Assembly: GCA_017654935.2 (NCBI GenBank)
Contig: CM065712.1
Span: 27,804,226-27,868,225 of the forward strand
Length of the DNA: 64,000 nucleotides
Source: Phymorhynchus buccinoides
Taxonomy: Eukaryota; Mollusca; Gastropoda; Neogastropoda; Raphitomidae
Reading direction: 5' to 3'
Translations under genes and position numbers: made by a program
In this document: piece by piece, positions 24,292 to 36,061 of the stretch
How positions within the stretch are numbered: position 1 is the stretch's first letter
Layout: each line of letters starts with the position of its first letter
Notes under the pieces: model-generated
The model's database searches: none
What the model was told of the DNA's origin: nothing
The model's input: the letters and a program-made list of their open reading frames with translations, nothing else

Positions 24292-26682
24292 AATTACTAA
24301 TCTTTCAAATGTTCACAAAAATTATAAACAATCGATAGAAACTGAAAAGATCAGAACATTTGAACATTGGCATTGCTGATCAAATTATAAACAAAGTTCG
24401 TAATCAATCAAGTATGATTGAATAAATCAAATAAAAATGATAATGAATGAATGTTCAGTTTCCATACATGAATTTTCAGTTCACCAAGTTTTCTTGCTCT
24501 TAAGTGTTCACCTAGCATCAAACCTTCTCACCATAAAAGAGGATGTTCAATATGAAAAAAATCATTTGCTGATGAAAAGCCCACACAATACTAAGTTTTT
24601 CTTTTTATGGAAAACCCTCAACAAACGTACAAAATTATTTCCTGATGAAAACCCACACTGGACAGTTTTTTTCTTAATGTAGAAAAAAACAAAACATCTC
24701 CTGATGAAAACACACACAGCTCTCTGTTCTACAGACAAGGAAATAAAGAAAAACCAAACAACTAAACAAAATCAAACAATTCCACAGAGCATTAGCTTGC
24801 CAAGGAAATGCTTTGCCAAACAAAAAAGCTTTAGTGTACAGGCCACCCAAGACTAAGGTACATACTTAAGGACTTACAAGACGTATTTTGGAGACACCTT
24901 CTTCTGCGTTCCTCGGCCATATGGCCATAAGGGAAAACATAATTATGTGTCCCTTTTCCACTTTTTGCTGGGCTTCGCTCCATGCAGCCGATTCATTCTG
25001 GTTTTGGAGGAACTCAAAGAAGAAAAAAATTGACGATCTTTGGAAACAAAAAGCAGGAAAATGGGCCAATAACTTTCTGACTTATTGAATAAGTCAAATA
25101 GATACAGTAGTAGATGACAAAAAAAAAGAGAAGAAAGCAGTCAAAGAGAGCGACATATTAAAGGAAATTACAAGCACAGAACTTCCAGAAGGTGAGGGAA
25201 CAATTTGTACAAAAGACTCCAGGTGTCCCCATGGGATAGACTTGTAGAGGGTGGGGTCGTCCAACTCCCCGAATGGAGGCATGAGGCATTCACCCATTGC
25301 CAGTGAAATACACCAAACTGATGAAGAATACTTACGAAGAAAGAAGCGGCTAGTCATGGACAGATACTTTATACAAAATTAAAAAAACATTCATATATAT
25401 ATAATACAGTTAAGTAGTGCCTTGGCATAAGGCTGTGCCAGAACACCAAGGCTACATCAAAATGTTGTTATGCTATGCATAGTTATGCAGAGATTGTCTT
25501 TAGCTATGGCAAGCTCCTAGCATAACATCAATCCAAAATTCTCCAAAGTGGGAGTGTGGCTGCCCACGTGGCGAGTTTAATAAAATAAAAAAAAAACGGT
25601 CACACATGTAATGTTCTCATCTCTAGTTGGGGCATTTGAATGAAGCAGAAACACCCGAAGGTGCTGTTGCCGAGATGATCCCTGGAGTCTTTAAGCCAGG
25701 GAACGAAAACAACAACATAAAGTGCAGGGGTCTGAGTCTGGGGGAAAATTATCCCTTATACTTATAGTCCGAAAATTACGGTACATGCCCATTATAAAAA
25801 TATAAAACAATCTTAACGTTTGCATGCTACATGTAGCAATAAACACATGTCAACTGCACTCAGGACTTTTGGAGAGTGATATCTACAAACTCAATTATAT
25901 ATATTTTTTTTTTATATATCAACATTTCTATTTTTTTCTTCAAATAACCATGTGATAAGTCAATGTGTATTAGGTCATAACACAGAAAACCAACTATCAC
26001 CATACTCTGAAATGAACTTTGGGAAGAATAAACTTAAAGTTGTACACAAATTACTAAACTTTCAAATGTTCACAAAAATTATAAACAATCGATAGAAACT
26101 GAAAAGATCAGAACATTTGAACATTGGCATTGCTGATCAAATTATAAACAAAGTTCGTAATCAATCAAGTATGATTGAATAAATCAAATAAAAATAATAA
26201 TGAATGTTCAAAGTTTCCATACATACATTTTCAGTTCACCAAGTTTTCTTGCTCTTTTGTGTTCACCTAGCATCAAAGTATTCAAACCTTCCCACCTTTA
26301 AAGTGTGTGGATGCCCACGTAGCAAGGTAATCAAAAACGGTCACACAGGTAATGTTCTCAACCCTAGTTGGGGCATTTGTACAATAATCGATTGCATCGA
26401 CTGTTCGGATGATCCCTGGAGTCTTTAAGCCAGGGAACGAAAAGAAACAACAAACAAACATTTCCTGATGAAAACCCATACATGACAGTTTTTTTATCAT
26501 GTACAAAAAAACCACGTCCTGATGAAAACATGCACAGGTCTGTTTTTCTACAGAAAATAGAGAACAGAAAAACAAAACCACTATCAAACAATTCCATAGA
26601 GCACTAGATTGAAACACTAGCTTTTCAAGCTGAGTCTTTGCAAACAAACAAAAAGCTTTAGCGTACAGCCCACCCAAAGGTG

Positions 26683-26841
26683 CCATAATTTTCGGACTAA
26701 AGTGTAAAGCACACACCCTCAAATTATACCCAAATTTCAGATTTTTTAAAATAATGTTCTTACTATTTTATTAATCATTTTATAAGGCTTATGGGACCGA
26801 GTCTGTGTAAAAAGTATTGCCTTATAGTCCAAAAACTATGG
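26683..26841. mobile_element. Short MITE of the CCGTA-TIR family, copy B
   Basis: Counterpart of 13,918-14,083, with a few small deletions. Confidence 0.6.
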
Positions 26842-27166
26842 TACACACTTAACCAACCACCCAATAGAGTTATTTCGAATGCACTGAAGTGATGGAGTCC
26901 ATTAACACATTCACATATTTTAACTTAGTTCCTAAAGATGAATCTTAACTGACCAATTTTAAACACATGGCAGAATGTCCGAAGGCTACAGTGTTTCTTA
27001 TGTATTCATTAAATGAACTTTTTTGAACAGGGGGAAAACCACAATTCATTATTCATTTCAGATGTGCACAAGGCACTGTTTTTGTCAGTTCACTCACGCT
27101 GTCTTTGTACATGTCAGATTAGAAAGAAACAAAGATGAACTGATGAGCCAATGTGTAGTTTGCTAG

Positions 27167-27643
27167 AATTGCCCTATCACCTATGCCTTGAAATAGCATG
27201 TAAAATTAAAGACAACAAAAATGAATAAAAACTCTGCTGCTTACTTTTAAATGTACACTTATTATTATTATTATTAAGATAGCATCTAAATGCATAGATA
27301 ACTGGAGCGTGAAGTGCAAGATCAACCAGTTGTGCGGCAGCAGATTTGGCTACAAAGACCTTGACCTTTGACCCTTTCCGAACTTGGCCAAGATAACCTA
27401 CATACCTAGCCGCATGTAAAATTTGAGCCAGTCATATACATAGCCAGTAGGAACAAACAGATCTGCAAAACCATCCAACTTTCACTTTGGTGAACTCAGC
27501 TGCTTTCATGTACACTAAGGGATTAAACTGTAAATAGATCTCTGAAAGGCAATAGCCAAGAAGTTAGATTTGTGTTCAAATACTTGAAAGAGGAAGCTGA
27601 AAATCTGTATTTCCCTCATTTGAGATCCTCTTTCTCAGTCTAA
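27167..27643. other. Unique sequence downstream of the spliced gene
   Basis: No open frame of note. It has a short TTA run (27,262-27,277). It probably includes the 3' untranslated region of the minus-strand gene that ends at 27,644; AATAAA-type signals read on the minus strand are not obvious. Confidence 0.4.
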
Positions 27644-30377
27644 TCACTGTCTACGAAGCTTTTTGACCTGTCTTTTGTTCTTCTCTATCTCATTCCGCAC
27701 AGTGCATTTCAGTTTCCGCCATGATCTGCTTTGCAACAAAGGATTAGTCTTGAGTACCTTCTCACAATCTGCTTTTCTTGGAACAACTCTATCGTCAATG
27801 TGTCGTCTGAAAAGTTTGTGAATAAGATCTGTTTCTTCCTCAGTTAAGATATCTTTAGTCTGACTGGTCAGGGTTTTGCTGCTGGATGATCCTGGAATCA
27901 TGCTAGCTTCACTTGATTGAGGAATCACTGGAATCGCTTGGCAACCACCAGGATGTGGACTTCTTGGTCTTTTGTTTCTTGGTCTCTTTGGTCGCGACAC
28001 CCTTTCTTCTCCAAGTGCATGAGCAGACGGCTGTGACACCCTTTCTTCTCCAAGTGCATGAGCAGAAGGCTGTGACACCCTTTCTTCTCCAAGTGCTGAG
28101 CAGAAGGCTGTGACACCCTTTCTTCTCCAAGTGCGTGAGCAGAAGGCTGTGACACCCTTTCTTCTCCAAGTGCATGAGCAGAAGGCTGTGACACCCTTTC
28201 TTCTCCAAGTGCATGAGCAGAAGGCTGTGACACCCTTTCTTCTCCAAGTGCATGAGCAGAAGGCTGTGACACCCTTTCTTCTCCAAGTGCGTGAGCAGAA
28301 GGCTGTGACACCCTTTCTTCTCCAAGTGCATGAGCAGAAGGCTGTGACACCCTTTCTTCTCCAAGTGCGTGAGCAGAATCAAACTCAACATCAGCCACAC
28401 CTTTGTTTTCCATTTCTGACTCTGAAAATTCTGGATCAACTTCAATATCATCCAAGGTCTTGCCTTGAAAACGGGCCAGTTTTCCCTGCTCCATGCATAA
28501 CAACAATCTGCTGACTTTGGCCAGTTGATAGGTGTCTTGTGGCAATCGGTAGAACTCCCTATGAACAGCGATGTTGTGCCCCATATATCCACAAACTTGT
28601 TCCAGCTCATGTTCTGAGAGATTCAGGATCTGACAAACAGTCGCCAGATGTTTTCTCAGCTTGGTTCCTGTGATATTACTTGGTTCTTTGACACCACTCT
28701 CAAGTGCAACTGCATGGAGTACTGTATGACCAGACATATGGTCCTCAGAAGAGTAGTAGGGTCTTGCAAAGACATACCCATTCGATTTGCTGACACCAGC
28801 TGCATCTCGCATTTCAATCAACGTGTCTATTTCTTCACAAGCTGCTGTAGTCAACAGCACAGGAACTGTTCTGCCGTGTTTGCCCCTTATCTCAACTCTT
28901 CGGAAATTATCCAAAAGTTTCTTTTCAAGCTCTGACAAGGCTTGAAGCACATCATCCTCAGGAACAGAGTTAGATTTAGCTGCACTGTAATCTGATAGTA
29001 GCATCCTTGCTGCCTCTCCACTTCGCCTCCTGTTGAACAGAATCATGTATGCGAGAGTAACTTTGGCAAGTGCATGCCAAGTCAATGCTGATGGCACTTT
29101 TTTCAAGTCATGATGACACTTCTGTCTTTCTTCTTTTAGATGTTCTGAAACGAGTCTGATATCCTCTGTCAGTGGCAGCCTGTGTGGTTTGTTCTGTTTT
29201 CTTCGTTCCAATGACGCATGGGCAGAACATGAAATATATGTGTTCCACTCGGCATCACACAAATCCCGAAAAGAATCGCACCTTTCTTTCATAACAGTGT
29301 TACCTTCAACAAGGGCAATGCTCTTTAGTGCTGTGGCACACTTCTTCAAGGAATGGCCAGTTTTGAGGGCCAAGGATGGGTTCTGGTAGGAATGGTCTTC
29401 TGTGGAATAACCGCACAGTAGTCTTACAGCGGATATTAGTGAAGGAAACTTGCTTGGGTCAATGCAACTCTGCAGGTTTGTGATCCCTGGGTTTTGTCTG
29501 GCTAAAAGCAGAAATCGGGCAAGTTCTCTTATCTTCTGTCTAATGTATATCCATTGATGCTTCAAGTGCTTGTGTTTTTCATAAAGCTTTTCAGCATACG
29601 CAACAATGAGGCCATCGTTTCTGGCTACGAGTGTGATTTCATCCCCAATCATTGAAGAGAAAATGTTATCCCTTAACTCATCTGAGCATGTTGCAGCTGC
29701 TGGAAGTAACATCTGTGATCTGGAGATCACTTTTCTCCCTTTTTTGCTGTCAGTGCTGAATTTGCACTTGGATTCATGCCGCCAAAGTTCTTTCTTCCTA
29801 AAAAATCCGAGACAATGTTCACATGGAGAATAATCTCCTGCTTGAACTGGTTCTGAAGGAGCCCTCCAAGGAATTAACTGACCACTGCCTTGTTTCAAAA
29901 CGTCGCAGTTGTGCTTGAAATTTCCTAAATTTCTTAACTTTTCTAACAGCAAAGCCCTCTCAGATGATCCCTTAGGTTTGGCTAAAACTTCTGCTACCTG
30001 TGGTTCTGTTTTGTGTACTGACAGCATGTGTGCTGTTACGTTGGAGCTTGTGTAGAGTTTGTTACAGAAATAGCAACTTGCAGCTTTGTCCCACTTTCTT
30101 TTACCCTGTTCGGTTTTGGAAGCAACATGAACAGAAACACTATTGCTAATGTCAGGTGTGCTAGTTGTAACACAGTCTGTAGACGGTGGTGACTCTGCTG
30201 TAGTAGAACAGGAAGAAACAGTTGCTGCTCCGAGATCAGCTGAAGAGGAAGAAACAGCCATATCTACACTGCTGACATACAGCCCTGCTGCTTGAAGATC
30301 AGCTGAAGAAGGGGCATCTACGGTTGCTGTCTGGCGTTTCGTCTGGGACTGGCATTGGACTGAACTGCTGACTGCAC
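27644..30377 (-). CDS. Tyrosine-recombinase-like zinc-finger protein, terminal exon (frameshifted)
   Basis: Read from 30,377 down, the exon encodes a Ser/Thr-rich start, a C2H2-like finger (CYFCNKLY with HMLSVH), a second CxxC finger (CEHCLGFFRKKELWRHESKC), a helical middle, then a core like tyrosine recombinases: NRRRSGEAARM (candidate catalytic Arg), TGTKLRKHLAT (in place of HxxR) and GYMGHNIAVHREFYRLP (His and candidate Tyr). A repeat tail follows, then a C-terminal piece with RSWRKLKCTVRNEI. This layout is known from Crypton-like or exapted recombinase genes of molluscs and fish. One base is missing in a 39-bp repeat near 28,096, so the main frame goes off and stops at 27,925, while the conserved tail continues in another frame to the stop at 27,644. 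The start is set by a likely 3' splice site (AATGCAG/GT at 30,378); an alternative CTCTTGTTGCAG acceptor is at 30,413. It could be a host gene or a transposon gene. Confidence 0.75.
27996..28376 (-). repeat. 39-bp coding VNTR, 10 units (SAHALGEERVSQP)
   Basis: The plus strand reads GACACCCTTTCTTCTCCAAG at the start of each unit. The minus strand encodes a 13-residue repeat, acidic and basic in alternation. Units differ mainly at CATGAG versus CGTGAG. The unit at 28,076-28,113 is one base short (AAGTGCTGAG). As 39 is a multiple of three and the unit has no stop in several frames, long frames also appear on the other strand (28,110-28,514), and these are shadows. Confidence 0.95.
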
Positions 30378-30467
30378 CTGCATTAGCATGCAAACACCTA
30401 TTTCTTAAAATTCTGCAACAAGAGAGAGAGAACACTGAATGATCTATTTACAGAGCATCAGATTGTT

Positions 30468-30549
30468 GGCGCAATGCGCCATTCACGCTCACTTTTTTCA
30501 AAATGACTCATGTTTATACTTGTAAAAGTAATGCGCCTGTCTGGCGCAT
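30468..30549. repeat. Pair of GGCGCA palindromes near the terminal exon
   Basis: GGCGCAATGCGCC at 30,468-30,480 is a near-perfect palindrome, and ATGCGCC/GGCGCAT at 30,531-30,549 is a 7-bp inverted repeat around a 5-nt loop. Both sit in the intron just before the terminal exon, next to a GA array. They may be remnants of transposon ends; function unknown. Confidence 0.6.
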
Positions 30550-30559
30550 GTCAAGCATG

Positions 30560-30561
<2 letters not shown>

Positions 30562-30652
<91 letters not shown>
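30562..30652. repeat. (GA)n microsatellite
   Basis: About 45 GA units. On the minus strand of the gene this is an intronic CT tract. Confidence 0.98.
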
Positions 30653-30655
<3 letters not shown>

Positions 30656-30740
30656 AATATACATGATTTTTTTTTCTTTCTGTTCCCATCAAATCACTAA
30701 TAATAAAAATAAAATGTCACAACAGTATACATCATTCAGT

Positions 30741-31080
30741 CATCATCATATAATAAAAAGCCAAGTGTCCGTGTGTGTGTGTGTGTGTGTGTCTGTCAGA
30801 AACACAAAACAGGCCTTATAACTCCGCCGTTTTTCGACCGAATTGCTTCAAATTTGCTATGAGTCCTAACGGGGCGATGGCAACGGCAACCGAGGCGGCC
30901 GTGTCATTTGCGCGGTTTGGCAAATGCGCAAAACGCATATCCACCGGCCTCTCGGCGCCCGTATCTCCGGTATTTCTGGACCGATTGCCTTCAAATTTGG
31001 CAGGTAGATGACCGCGGACAGTGACTATCGATATGCCAAACCGGAAGCGAATCGATTCATAAATGTGCGTGATATACGCT
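30741..31080. repeat. Interspersed repeat R2 with GT-rich head
   Basis: It begins ATAATAAAAAGCCAAGTGTC, has a GT run at 30,772-30,792, then the TATAACTCCGCCGTTTTTCG block also found at 325-663. This head, a GT tract and an ACTCCG motif, resembles the starts of non-autonomous elements common in invertebrates (Helitron-like), but I cannot show the diagnostic 3' hairpin. Confidence 0.6.
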
Positions 31081-31199
31081 GCTTCACGTTTTGCACAAAT
31101 AACTGCAGTTTCTTAGCCGATTCGCTTCAAATTGGCTGTCAGGCTTGCTGTGGCCGGGGCAAAGCCTGGTAGCAAATTTGAAGAGAATCGTGGAGAGTG

Positions 31200-31665
31200 C
31201 GTAACTCTCAGAGCAGCGCCAACGGGAAACAGGGCCTTATAACTCCGCCGTTTCTTAACCGAATCGCTTCAAATTTGCTGTACTCAGCATTACCAGTACT
31301 TGGCGTTACCGTTACTAGGCGTTACAGTTACTAGGGAGAGCGCATCACTCTCAGAGCAGCGCCAACAGGAAACGGGGCCTTATAACTCCACCTTTTCTTA
31401 ACCGAATCGCTTCAAATTTGCTGTACTCAGCGTTACCAGTACTTGGCGTTACCGTTACTAGGCGTTACCGTTACTAGGGAGAGCGCGTCACTCTCAGGGC
31501 AGCACCAACGGGAAACGGGGCCTTATAACTCCACCGTTTCTGAACAGAATCGCTTCAAATTTGCTGTACTCAGCGTTACCACTACTTGGCGTTACCGTTA
31601 CTGGGCGTTTTTTGTTACTAGGCGTTACCGGTACTTGGCGTTGCGCTAGTTCTTTAAAAAAAATT
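31200..31665. repeat. 143-bp tandem repeat, about 3 units
   Basis: GGCCTTATAACTCC recurs at about 31,233, 31,376 and 31,519. Each unit carries TACTTGGCGTTACCGTTACT and AGAGCAGCGCCAACGGGAAA, and GGCGTTACCGTTACTA is itself repeated inside. It is an extension of repeat R2. The 68-codon frame here is not a gene. Confidence 0.85.
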
Positions 31666-31959
31666 GCAGTACAGAAACGTGCATATTTGAATTTTTTTCT
31701 CTTGATTTACAACACATATGGGCTAAGCTAATGATCCTTCTCTGTCTCTCTCTTCCCCTTTGTTCCCTTTTGACAGGGGCGTTAGGCCATGATCAATTAA
31801 ACCGTATGCTCCCTTGCATGCATTCATGCACACACATGCCTACACTCATAATGCATTGTAATGAAATTTAGGTTTAAAGTTAATAACATTAGTAGGCCAT
31901 CATTTTTAAAAAATGACCCCTCAATCTGAAGTTCTGTATTTGATATAGTATTTGGTATT

Positions 31960-32060
31960 TTGATACTTTATTATCACAGAAACGTCTCTGTGAAATTTGG
32001 GTTGCACCCAACAGGTGAATGTGTCGCACTTAGAGGTGCGCCACCCGTTAACCTGTACAT
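31960..32060. repeat. CAGAG-palindrome repeat family, copy 3
   Basis: CACAGAAACGTCTCTGTGAA is followed by CTTAGAGGTGCGCCACCCGT, in the same order as 1,148-1,245. Confidence 0.55.
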
Positions 32061-32075
32061 TCAGTATAATAATAC

Positions 32076-32207
<132 letters not shown>

Positions 32208-32449
32208 ACAATGTTATATATAAATGCTGAAGCTGGTGCCACACAGGTGTGAAATTGTAGGACTATGCGATACTGTTTCTCCCCCAGTTACCTCAAAAAC
32301 AAATTTGACTGGTGCTTAGATACAATTTTACATGTCAGTGGCCTTGGCTTAAATTAAGTTAAAATTGAGGAGCTGCTATCTTTTTATTTACACTTTTATT
32401 GCATCCTCAATAAGGCAATGTCAGTGACAATTTGGGGATTTTTTGGTAA

Positions 32450-32703
32450 CTGCACATCGATGGCTTGGAGTCAAAACGGACTATCTTTAGATAGTCTATT
32501 GACATATTATTGGACTTATTACAAAACTAATAACTTGTATCAAATAATGACTGCAAAAATATAAAAAAGGGGGTTATGCCTTTTATATTTCTGCAGGTTT
32601 TTTTTGTAATACAAGTTATTAGTTTTCGTAATAAGTTCAATAATAATGTCAATGGACTATCTAAAGACAGTCCGTTTTGACTCCAAGCCATCGACATGTG
32701 CAG
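32450..32703. mobile_element. 254-bp near-perfect palindrome (fold-back MITE)
   Basis: The arm 32,450-32,540 is mirrored by 32,609-32,703 (CTGCACATCGATGG against CCATCGACATGTGCAG at the ends), and the spacer folds on itself (CTGCAAAAATATAAAA against TTTTATATTTCTGCAG), leaving only a few unpaired bases in the centre. It has no coding capacity. It could be a fold-back MITE or an inverted duplication; as RNA it would be a long hairpin inside the intron of the minus-strand gene. Confidence 0.85.
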
Positions 32704-32780
32704 GTCAAACACACTTTAGGAAGAATACCAGGCTCCTGACATCAGCCAGATACTTGCCAAACAGTAGTGTGTGAATCAGC

Positions 32781-32965
32781 GTGGGGGTGGAATAGCGACT
32801 CTCAAAACAGCAACATTCAAAAAAGCAACTTCAAGTTAGTGACTCTTATCATAACAGCGACTATAAAAACAGCAAGAAAAAAAAGAGCAATTTTGTTGAA
32901 ACTGTTCTGTCAAAAACAGCGATTTGGGAGAAATAAAGTTGTATTTCATTTATCAGAACATAAAT
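32781..32965. repeat. AACAGCGACT-rich repeat, copy 1
   Basis: Begins GTGGGGGTGGAATAGCGACT, then short internal repeats of AACAGCGACT/TCAAAA with a period of about 14 bp, then GGGATTTGGGAGAAA-like text. It is repeated in the same orientation at 33,240-33,412. Confidence 0.75.
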
Positions 32966-33239
32966 AGGTGTACAGAACTGATTGTAACAAGAATTAAAGC
33001 ATAGGTCCTTCCTGTTCCAAACATAACATGACATTAGTTTACCCAAATGACAAGCCACTTAAACATGGTTTAAATGAGTTGATCTTTGCTGTTTTTAATA
33101 AAAATCGTAATTTTGATTATCGTTGGTTGGGAGATCGGTATTGGATGCTTTAGCTATTATTGCATCCTCAATAATTAAACTATCACCGTTAAGATCCAGT
33201 CGCCATTTTGATGTCGCTGTTTTGACAGCTGCTATTACA

Positions 33240-33412
33240 TGGGGGTGGAATGGTGATTTTCAAAACAGTGACAATCAAAAGAGCGACTTCAAAATAGCGA
33301 CTCTATCATAAGTAACCACACAAAAATAGCGACTGTGTTGAAACAGCGTATGTCAAAAACAGGGATTTGGGAGAAAGTTGTTTGCATTTCATTTCTCAGA
33401 ATCTAAATTGAT
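33240..33412. repeat. AACAGCGACT-rich repeat, copy 2
   Basis: TGGGGGTGGAATGGTGATTT, then AATAGCGACT units and GGGATTTGGGAGAAA, matching copy 1 at moderate identity. No gene is seen between the copies. Confidence 0.75.
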
Positions 33413-33849
33413 CTACTGAACTACTTATACTCGATAGAACATAACATTTGCACACCTGCTGAGAGTTCCTGGAGTTTTGTGAAGGCTCCACTTCGGTAGT
33501 CTTCCTCCCATTTTCTTCCAGCTGATTTGCAGATGCCACTCAGGGGTAGACTTGGAAGCAATGAGGGCTCTTGATAAACGATATACAAATCATGATTTTA
33601 GAATGCATTCTAAATTTGTGTAATACAAAGAATTGTTTTTTAAAAGGCACCTGCCTTAAATGTGTGATTTCAAAGTACTCCTTGTTCATATGTCCCTTTC
33701 TTGTCCTTCAGAAAGGGGAAGGGTATCCCTGGTGTCATTGCATTCACACCATTCATTCCCACCCTTGCACCTAAACATATTAATATATTTATGAACTACA
33801 TACAACGTGCTCCTGATTATAAGGCAAACTAAAGCACAGAAGCTTTATA

Positions 33850-34060
33850 AATGAACTAGCCCTTCACCCCGCTTTGCTCAGGGTTTCCCCTATCCCCACG
33901 CTGCCCCCCCCCCCTCCCCTTTAAAAATAAATAAAGAAGAAAAGAGTAAAACGAATGCGTTGAGAGCCAGGCTCGATTCCACGACCTCTGGCTTGCAACG
34001 CGGCACAATAACCACTGGACTATCAATGCCCCTTGAAAGACAGTGTAAAAATGTCGTTAT
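33850..34060 (-). mobile_element. tRNA-derived SINE, minus strand
   Basis: The minus strand reads GATAGTCCAGTGGTTA (A-box-like) and about 35 nt later GTGGAATCGAGCC (B-box-like), then a pyrimidine/purine tail ending in GGGTGAAGGGCTAGTTC. The spacing is tRNA-like but the head has no intact acceptor stem. The same architecture is at 51,837-52,180. Confidence 0.6.
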
Positions 34061-34089
34061 AAAAGGAAGAAGTGAAAGCAGTCAGTTTC

Positions 34090-34425
34090 GCCTAGTGAGT
34101 GTAGGAATTCATTGAATTCTGATCCCCACATGGGGATACCGTGGGGGCTTTTGTATAAATAGTTCCCCAACCTTCTGGAAGTTCTGTGCTTGTAACTTCC
34201 TCTAATCTGTCACTCTCTTTGACTCGGCCTTTTCCCTTTGCATACTGTCGTCTGCTATATTTCTGCCTTACCGGTCCATTCTCCTGCCTTTTTTCACGAA
34301 GCACTTTCAAAAACAAAAGTCGGACTTGCTGGGTCTAACTATTTCTTAGTTAGGCGCATAAGGGCAGCATGACGCATCTGCGCTCATAATTGACAGGAAA
34401 CTGAGCGATCGAAGAAGAAGAATTG
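34090..34425. repeat. Interspersed repeat family B plus SINE tail fragment
   Basis: 34,125-34,330 matches 9,510-9,720; 34,360-34,425 (GGCAGCATGACGCATCTGCG, GAGCGATCGAAGAAGAAG) matches the tail of the SINE at 51,860-51,930. The 74-codon minus frame is not supported. Confidence 0.6.
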
Positions 34426-35072
34426 AATTCAGAAATTAGCGAATGTATTGTAAAACGTTATACCTCCTATTTAACCGGAGGTGTGTCAATTTTAATAGGA
34501 CAATGGCCTATGACAGGTGCCTCGGGACATTGATCACTGAAATCCGGGTAGAAGTGGATTAATTTGTTTCCACTCAGTGACATTTCTGTAGCTGGTTTTA
34601 TTCACTGAGCCAAGCCATCATTCAGAGGAACCAGGTTTTGTGTGTGTGTTGTGTTACTGTTAGGGTTTGATCCCTAACACAACGCATGTCTAACAGCAGT
34701 GGAACCCTCCTTATAACTATAAGACTTTCAAAAATCATCTAAAATGAGGTCTTGTATGGGAGGGGGTTGTAAAACGGCATGGATTGTAATACTTACAAAG
34801 GCGAGCAGTGTCTTAAAAAAGTAGTTCTTAAATGGGAGTCTTATAATAGGTTTTAATTATCAATATAAGGGGGGGGGGGGGGGGGTCACTGTACATATCT
34901 AGAATTATTGGACGTGAGAGCAGCAACATGATGCCAAATCATCTCTGCACAACCATTCTATAAATACAAACACAAAATAGACTTACATAATCTGCTTTTC
35001 AAAAATTCCAATATTGTGATTACATAAACAATAATTACACATTTAATACAGTTTAGCACATTTTCGCCTCAC
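34426..35072. other. Intronic sequence without recognised genes
   Basis: Lies inside the large intron of the minus-strand gene. It contains a G run at 34,868-34,886 and otherwise low-GC unique sequence. Similar unremarkable intronic sequence fills 35,133-36,009, with a CTA/AGT-rich triplet run at 35,607-35,672. Confidence 0.5.
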
Positions 35073-35132
35073 CTGATTCTGAACTTTCAGTCGTGCTGTC
35101 TGGTACATACTCTGATCCAGAGTCAGAGAAAT
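35073..35132 (-). CDS. Predicted internal 5' exon of the recombinase-like gene
   Basis: The minus strand shows a pyrimidine-rich TTTTTTTCTTTCTAG, then 60 nt, then CAG/GTGAGG. The exon reads DFSDSGSEYVPDSTTESSES with its first codon completed by the upstream exon, and it leaves one base that completes a Gly codon at 30,377. The acidic Ser-rich stretch fits the N-terminus expected for this family. The phase agrees at both ends, which is the main support; there is no transcript evidence here. Confidence 0.6.
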
Positions 35133-36009
35133 CTAGAAAGAAAAAAATCAACAAACTTATGTAAAACTCAAGATGCATGTGTTTGCTAAAAAAACAAAAA
35201 AAAACAGCCAAAAGCTAAAATTCAAATGTGACTTTAATTACCAGCTGAAAATGCTGCCGTGCAGTTGGTGATCTAGCGTCTTAATGCTCTATTTTTTTGT
35301 TTACATCTGACAGATAAAACACAATGAAATCTGAGAGGGATGTGGACGAGGATAGGGATTCATAAGTTATGTCATTATCAAATGATTAGTCCTAGCACAA
35401 TTGTATCCAACATCTGTTGTTTGCTGAACAACAATACACTATTAAGACTCAGTATGTCACTCACAATATCTCACAAGTCACATCTTTCAATGAATTAAAA
35501 AATAAAAATTATGGATTAGCTGTAGAAAGGAAATGCCACCCTAAAACGTCCAAGGTCACTAAAGGAATGGGTGTAAAAGGCTTCGAGGCCCACCTCTAGC
35601 CCTCAATACTACTACTATTAGTATTACTACTATTAGTACTACAACTACTACTACTAGTAGTACTAATATGTATACATTGTTTGGGTTAACATCATTCATC
35701 TCATGAAGCATTTTCAGTCAAATTCAAAGTACTGATGGAATGAAAGTTCATTCAAAAGAATAAAGTAAAACCTGGATAGAGCTTAGGATTGTCAGCGAGC
35801 CCGGGTCATTGACCCATATTGATGATTTGACCCCTCATTTTATGCAGCCATGGGTCATCTGACCCATGAACTGAAGTCTGTAATGAAATTCAAGTATACT
35901 ATAGTGATACATCCTTGGCGGGCCCATTATGTTCGAATTATGTTGTGGATTCCTGTATTAAATAAGAGTTACTGATTATATAGCAGACAGTAACTTTACC
36001 AGGCATTAC

Positions 36010-36061
36010 CTTGTTCACTGTTGTCAGACTCCATGCTCTGCAGTCATCATGGTGTGAACTC
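36010..36061 (-). CDS. Predicted first coding exon of the recombinase-like gene
   Basis: On the minus strand, TTTTTTCACAG is followed by an exon that ends AACAAG/GTAATG. An ATG at 36,034-36,032 reads MESDNSEQ and leaves one base that joins the next exon in frame. An earlier ATG in the exon meets a stop within eight codons. The acceptor in front implies a further untranslated exon upstream (above 36,061). Confidence 0.55.

Noticed and set aside
28110..28514. Plus-strand 134-codon frame (VTPFLLQVHEQKA repeats) and the minus frame 27,909-28,610
   Set aside because: Shadows of the 39-bp coding VNTR, which is open in several frames.
33960..34035. Functional tRNA genes (also 51,750-51,820 and 52,060-52,160)
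   Set aside because: A and B boxes are present but the acceptor and anticodon stems do not pair. They fit SINE heads.
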